Below, piece after piece: positions 62,165-64,000 of a stretch of DNA of 64,000 bases. The position numbers and the translations under genes were made by a program. The DNA lies in assembly GCA_009193035.1 (NCBI GenBank), contig SWDT01000001.1, forward strand, positions 806,001 through 870,000, read 5' to 3'. Origin of the DNA: Halicephalobus mephisto (Eukaryota; Nematoda; Chromadorea; Rhabditida; Panagrolaimidae). Below the pieces are notes generated by a model. The model searched no databases, was not told where the DNA came from, and worked only from the letters and a program-made list of their open reading frames with translations. Positions within the stretch are counted from its first letter, which is position 1, and each line of letters starts with the position of its first letter.

Positions 62165-64000
62165 GTGTCTGAAATCCGTTAAAATTAAAAAATTATTTTT
62201 ATAAATAATATTTTAAATTATAATAAACAAAATAAAAAATATAAAATTTATTTTTCTTTAAATAACAAAAATTTATTTTCTTTAAATAACAAAAATTTAT
62301 TTTTTGATAAAACAGAAAATCCGTCAACGAAGAAGGTCAGAAAAAGCCAAAACGGACGACGACAAGATTGTCCTCTCTCGCAGTCAACGTTCATCAAAAA
62401 TATCACTCGTATTCGTTAATTTGACAAATTTTATTAACCATCAATATCCAGAAGAAAAAATAACTTTTTTAATCCCAGAAATATTGACGTCAAAATCAAA
62501 TTAAAAAATTATGCGTAAAATTCAGATTTTAGGATTAATTCAAAAATTAACAAGTTCATTGACAGTCAGGAATGTGGCTTAATGACGAAAAAACGTGGAA
62601 TTTTCGGAAAACTCAATTCACAAAGATTGAATTAAACGATTGCCTGAGGAAAAAAATATAATTTCAGATTCTTGGAAAATTGTAAAAGTTAATTATAATT
62701 CTCAATTTTAAATTTGAAACGACTTAAAAAGCGAAATTGATTAGTACAAAATACCAAAAAGTAGCATTTAGTTTCATGAAGTGGATAAAAAGGAAGCCGT
62801 TGAAGACCTGAGGCTCCCTCACAAATCTCTTTTTTGTTACATGAGCACCTGAAGTCACATGTCGTTGTTCAAAGAAGAGCTTTGACGATTTGTAACTAAT
62901 TTGAAAATAGGGAAATGTCATCTAATTTTATTTTAAGGACTTTAATTTCCTCTTTTTTGAAATGAAAAAGTAAAATTTCAGTATTTTTGGATTTATAAAA
63001 AATCAATTTTTAAATAAAAATTAAAATCGAAAAGGAAAAATTGAGACATGCCAAACTACGGAATGGATAACTTTGTGATTTTAAAGAAGATTTTTACGGA
63101 TTAAGCAAAATGGAAAGGTTTCCCAATCGATGGCATATGTGGATAAGGAAGATTACGAAAACTAGCTGTCCAAGAACATTAGTCATGATCTAAAATAAAC
63201 ATAATCGATAAAAAGCCTCAGGGTGTTTATTAAAATCCAACTGAAAAGAACATTTAAAAACTTTTTCACGTGAAAAACCCAAATGGAAACTGTAATTCGA
63301 TAAATGAGATTACTTGACACCAATTAACTCAATCGGGACCTCATGTGCTGTAAGGTCCGGAAAAAGTGGAATATTTTTACTTTTCCGGAAGGAATAATAA
63401 AATTTACAAAATCAAAAATAAAGTTTTAGTTTGTGAAGCATAAAAAAATTCGCCAAAGCAAAATTTGTGAGAAAAACGTAGTTGGAGACATCCCGGCTTG
63501 TTTATCACGATCGGAATGAACAAATCCAAATAAAATTAAAATAATTTTAATAATATTTAAATTTTATTTTTATTTAAATTTTATTTAAATTTTATTTTAT
63601 TTAAATTTTATTTTATTTTTATTTTATTTTTATTTAAATTTTATTTTTATTTAAATTTTATTTTTATTAAAGTGTGTCCAGTGACGGATTAAGGTGTCGA
63701 GAAAGGAAACCATAGATGTAAGATGATTTGCGTGATGTCTTGACGACAAAGTTCGTCTTCGTTCCCTGAGGCGAAAGTGGACTATTAGTGGCTAAACTGA
63801 AGTTGATGGATTCGTGGAATATTCCAAAGTGTCAAAAAACAAAAAAAATCAAATTTATTTCCGGAAAAAATTACTGCTTAAATAAAAACAAAAAATTATT
63901 TCGAAAAATTCCACGTTAAATTTTTTGTTTATAATTCTAATAAAAGCAAATTCGTTGAATTTTATATAAATCGAAAAAAAAACTAAATAAACATTCCACA
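62165..64000. other. Non-coding AT-rich end of window
   Basis: No gene is supported. 63540-63670 is an ATTTTATTTTTATTTAAA-type tandem tract. 62200-62310 is also simple A/T sequence. The region may contain upstream exons of the class B receptor (a signal-peptide exon is expected), but I could not place one. Confidence 0.5.

Overview
This is an AT-rich stretch of an animal nuclear genome, and it most likely comes from a nematode. Genes are compact and multi-exon, with many introns of 35-60 bp and acceptors of the (T)TTTCAG type. Many start codons sit just behind an unpaired splice acceptor, as expected for spliced-leader trans-splicing. One intron carries 20 consecutive bases identical to nematode SL1. 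The Caudal homeodomain has a TSPFIT segment that I recall from nematode PAL-1. These points are sequence reading plus family knowledge; no database was searched, and the species is not identified. Exon joins were worked out by hand from reading-frame continuity and similarity to known families.

Layout: 0.8-3.4 kb DYRK1A/minibrain kinase (-); 5.1-6.3 kb RASSF7/8-type Ras-association protein (-); 7.9-12.0 kb COE/EBF (UNC-3) transcription factor (+); 16.7-18.0 kb MAP2K4/3/6-type kinase (-); 20.5-21.2 kb unrecognised single-exon gene (+); 21.7-23.1 kb LETM1-like (+), tail-to-tail with an NPY/NPF-like receptor at 23.2-25.0 kb (-); 28.0-30.8 kb SMYD-type protein (-); 31.1-32.4 kb isovaleryl-CoA dehydrogenase (-), head-to-head with a FASTK-family protein at 33.2-35.3 kb (+); 36.7-38.3 kb FOXN1/4-type forkhead (+); 39.9-42.5 kb secreted GH18 chitinase with two CBM14 domains (-); 43.0-45.1 kb SMUBP2-like helicase (-), head-to-head with ARL6/BBS3 at 45.4-46.0 kb (+); 48.7-50.3 kb Caudal homeobox (+); 51.6-55.4 kb USP32-like deubiquitinase (-); 57.6-59.3 kb tachykinin-like receptor (+); 59.7-62.2 kb class B PDF-type receptor (-).

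The genes do not form one pathway. They are regulators of neuron fate and body plan (COE, Caudal, FOXN, DYRK1A), signalling kinases, three neuropeptide receptors, a moulting or cuticle chitinase, and several mitochondrial proteins. The spaces between them hold three dispersed repeat families, found in introns and between genes, plus many short tandem arrays.

I did not find a convincing new multi-gene system. The observations most worth checking are the SL1-like sequence inside the chitinase intron, a one-base frame break in an otherwise complete SMUBP2-like helicase with a mitochondrial-looking N-terminus, a DRC instead of DRY motif in the tachykinin-like receptor, two structured elements of unknown nature near 27.1 and 51.2 kb, and a frame-broken gene remnant near 26 kb.
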